From Caulobacter sp. S45 (lineage in GTDB: Bacteria > Pseudomonadota > Alphaproteobacteria > Caulobacterales > Caulobacteraceae): 41,902 nt of DNA. The translations under genes were made by a program, and so were the position numbers. The first letter of the stretch is position 1; each line of letters begins with the position of its first letter. The stretch is taken from NCBI RefSeq assembly GCF_009765965.1, contig NZ_LMUL01000007.1, forward strand, positions 95,341 to 137,242. The letters run 5' to 3'. The notes beneath the pieces were generated by a model, which had not been told where the DNA came from, did not search any database, and worked only from the letters and a program-made list of their open reading frames with translations. This document shows, in pieces, positions 41,817 to 41,902 of the stretch.

Positions 41817-41902
41817 CTACTCTGCGACGTTTGTGACTTTAGCGCCGGGGATGTACCAGTCTGGGTGCATGCGGTTTTCGACGCCGTTGTTCTTCAGGGT
41901 CT
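41817..41902 (-). CDS. C-terminal end of an unidentified protein (5' end outside window)
   Basis: The minus strand at the right edge is open and ends in tandem TAG TAG stops (41814-41819). The 27 visible residues include NNGVENRMHPDWYIPGAK and end TNVAE. The gap to the EutA-like 3 start is 34 bp, so it is probably the preceding gene of the same operon. It does not resemble the C-termini of the two bicupins. No family can be assigned from so little. Confidence 0.55.
   Translation of the reverse strand, partial: TLKNNGVENRMHPDWYIPGAKVTNVAE

Noticed and set aside
1-41902. tRNA genes, insertion sequences, CRISPR arrays, integrase or phage genes
   Set aside because: No T-arm consensus, transposase, regularly spaced repeats or phage-type genes were seen on either strand.

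Overview
This 41.9 kb window is GC-rich, densely coding DNA that looks like an alphaproteobacterial chromosome, most probably from the Caulobacterales (Caulobacter/Phenylobacterium/Brevundimonas type). That placement is an inference. It rests on codon bias, two TonB-dependent receptors, a receptor paired with a tryptophan-halogenase-type flavoenzyme, and the general gene content. I see no rRNA, tRNA, insertion sequence, prophage or CRISPR array.

Layout, left to right. (1) 1-5.8 kb: the 3' end of an AldB/ExaC-type aldehyde dehydrogenase with its usual DUF779 partner; a membrane LytTR regulator on the minus strand; a Tat-exported berberine-bridge-type flavoprotein and an amidase. (2) 5.9-8.8 kb: a secreted cyclophilin, and a LysR regulator divergent from an NAD(P)-binding epimerase/SDR. 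(3) 9.1-15.5 kb: a secreted six-hairpin-glycosidase-like protein, a TonB-dependent receptor and a flavin-dependent halogenase, all on the plus strand. (4) 15.8-24.2 kb: a hybrid histidine kinase, a large secreted BNR/VPS10-type beta-propeller, an SRPBCC protein, an AlkB-like dioxygenase, an NTF2-like protein and a 59-residue ORF.

(5) 24.3-41.9 kb is the most interesting part. A 4,5-dihydroxyphthalate-decarboxylase-like gene (minus) is divergent from a tightly packed ten-gene plus-strand operon. Its order is tctA, tctB, tctC, EutA-like 1, bicupin 1, two half-size ChrA proteins, a NiCoT nickel/cobalt permease, bicupin 2, EutA-like 2. Converging on it from the right is a minus-strand operon: an incomplete unknown gene, EutA-like 3, an AAHS-type aromatic-acid MFS transporter and a TonB-dependent receptor.

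Thus three paralogues of the ethanolamine ammonia-lyase reactivase EutA lie within 13 kb, and no ammonia-lyase (EutB/EutC) is present. They are interleaved with two bicupin metalloproteins and a Ni/Co importer, and EutA-like 1 has histidine-rich ends. My working hypothesis is an uptake and catabolism locus for an organic, perhaps aromatic, acid. A TonB receptor plus TTT and MFS carriers would import it, and bicupin metalloenzymes would process it. The EutA-type ATPases would act as activators, reactivases or metal-loading factors for the cupins. The gene content and pairing are seen in the sequence; the joint function is inference.
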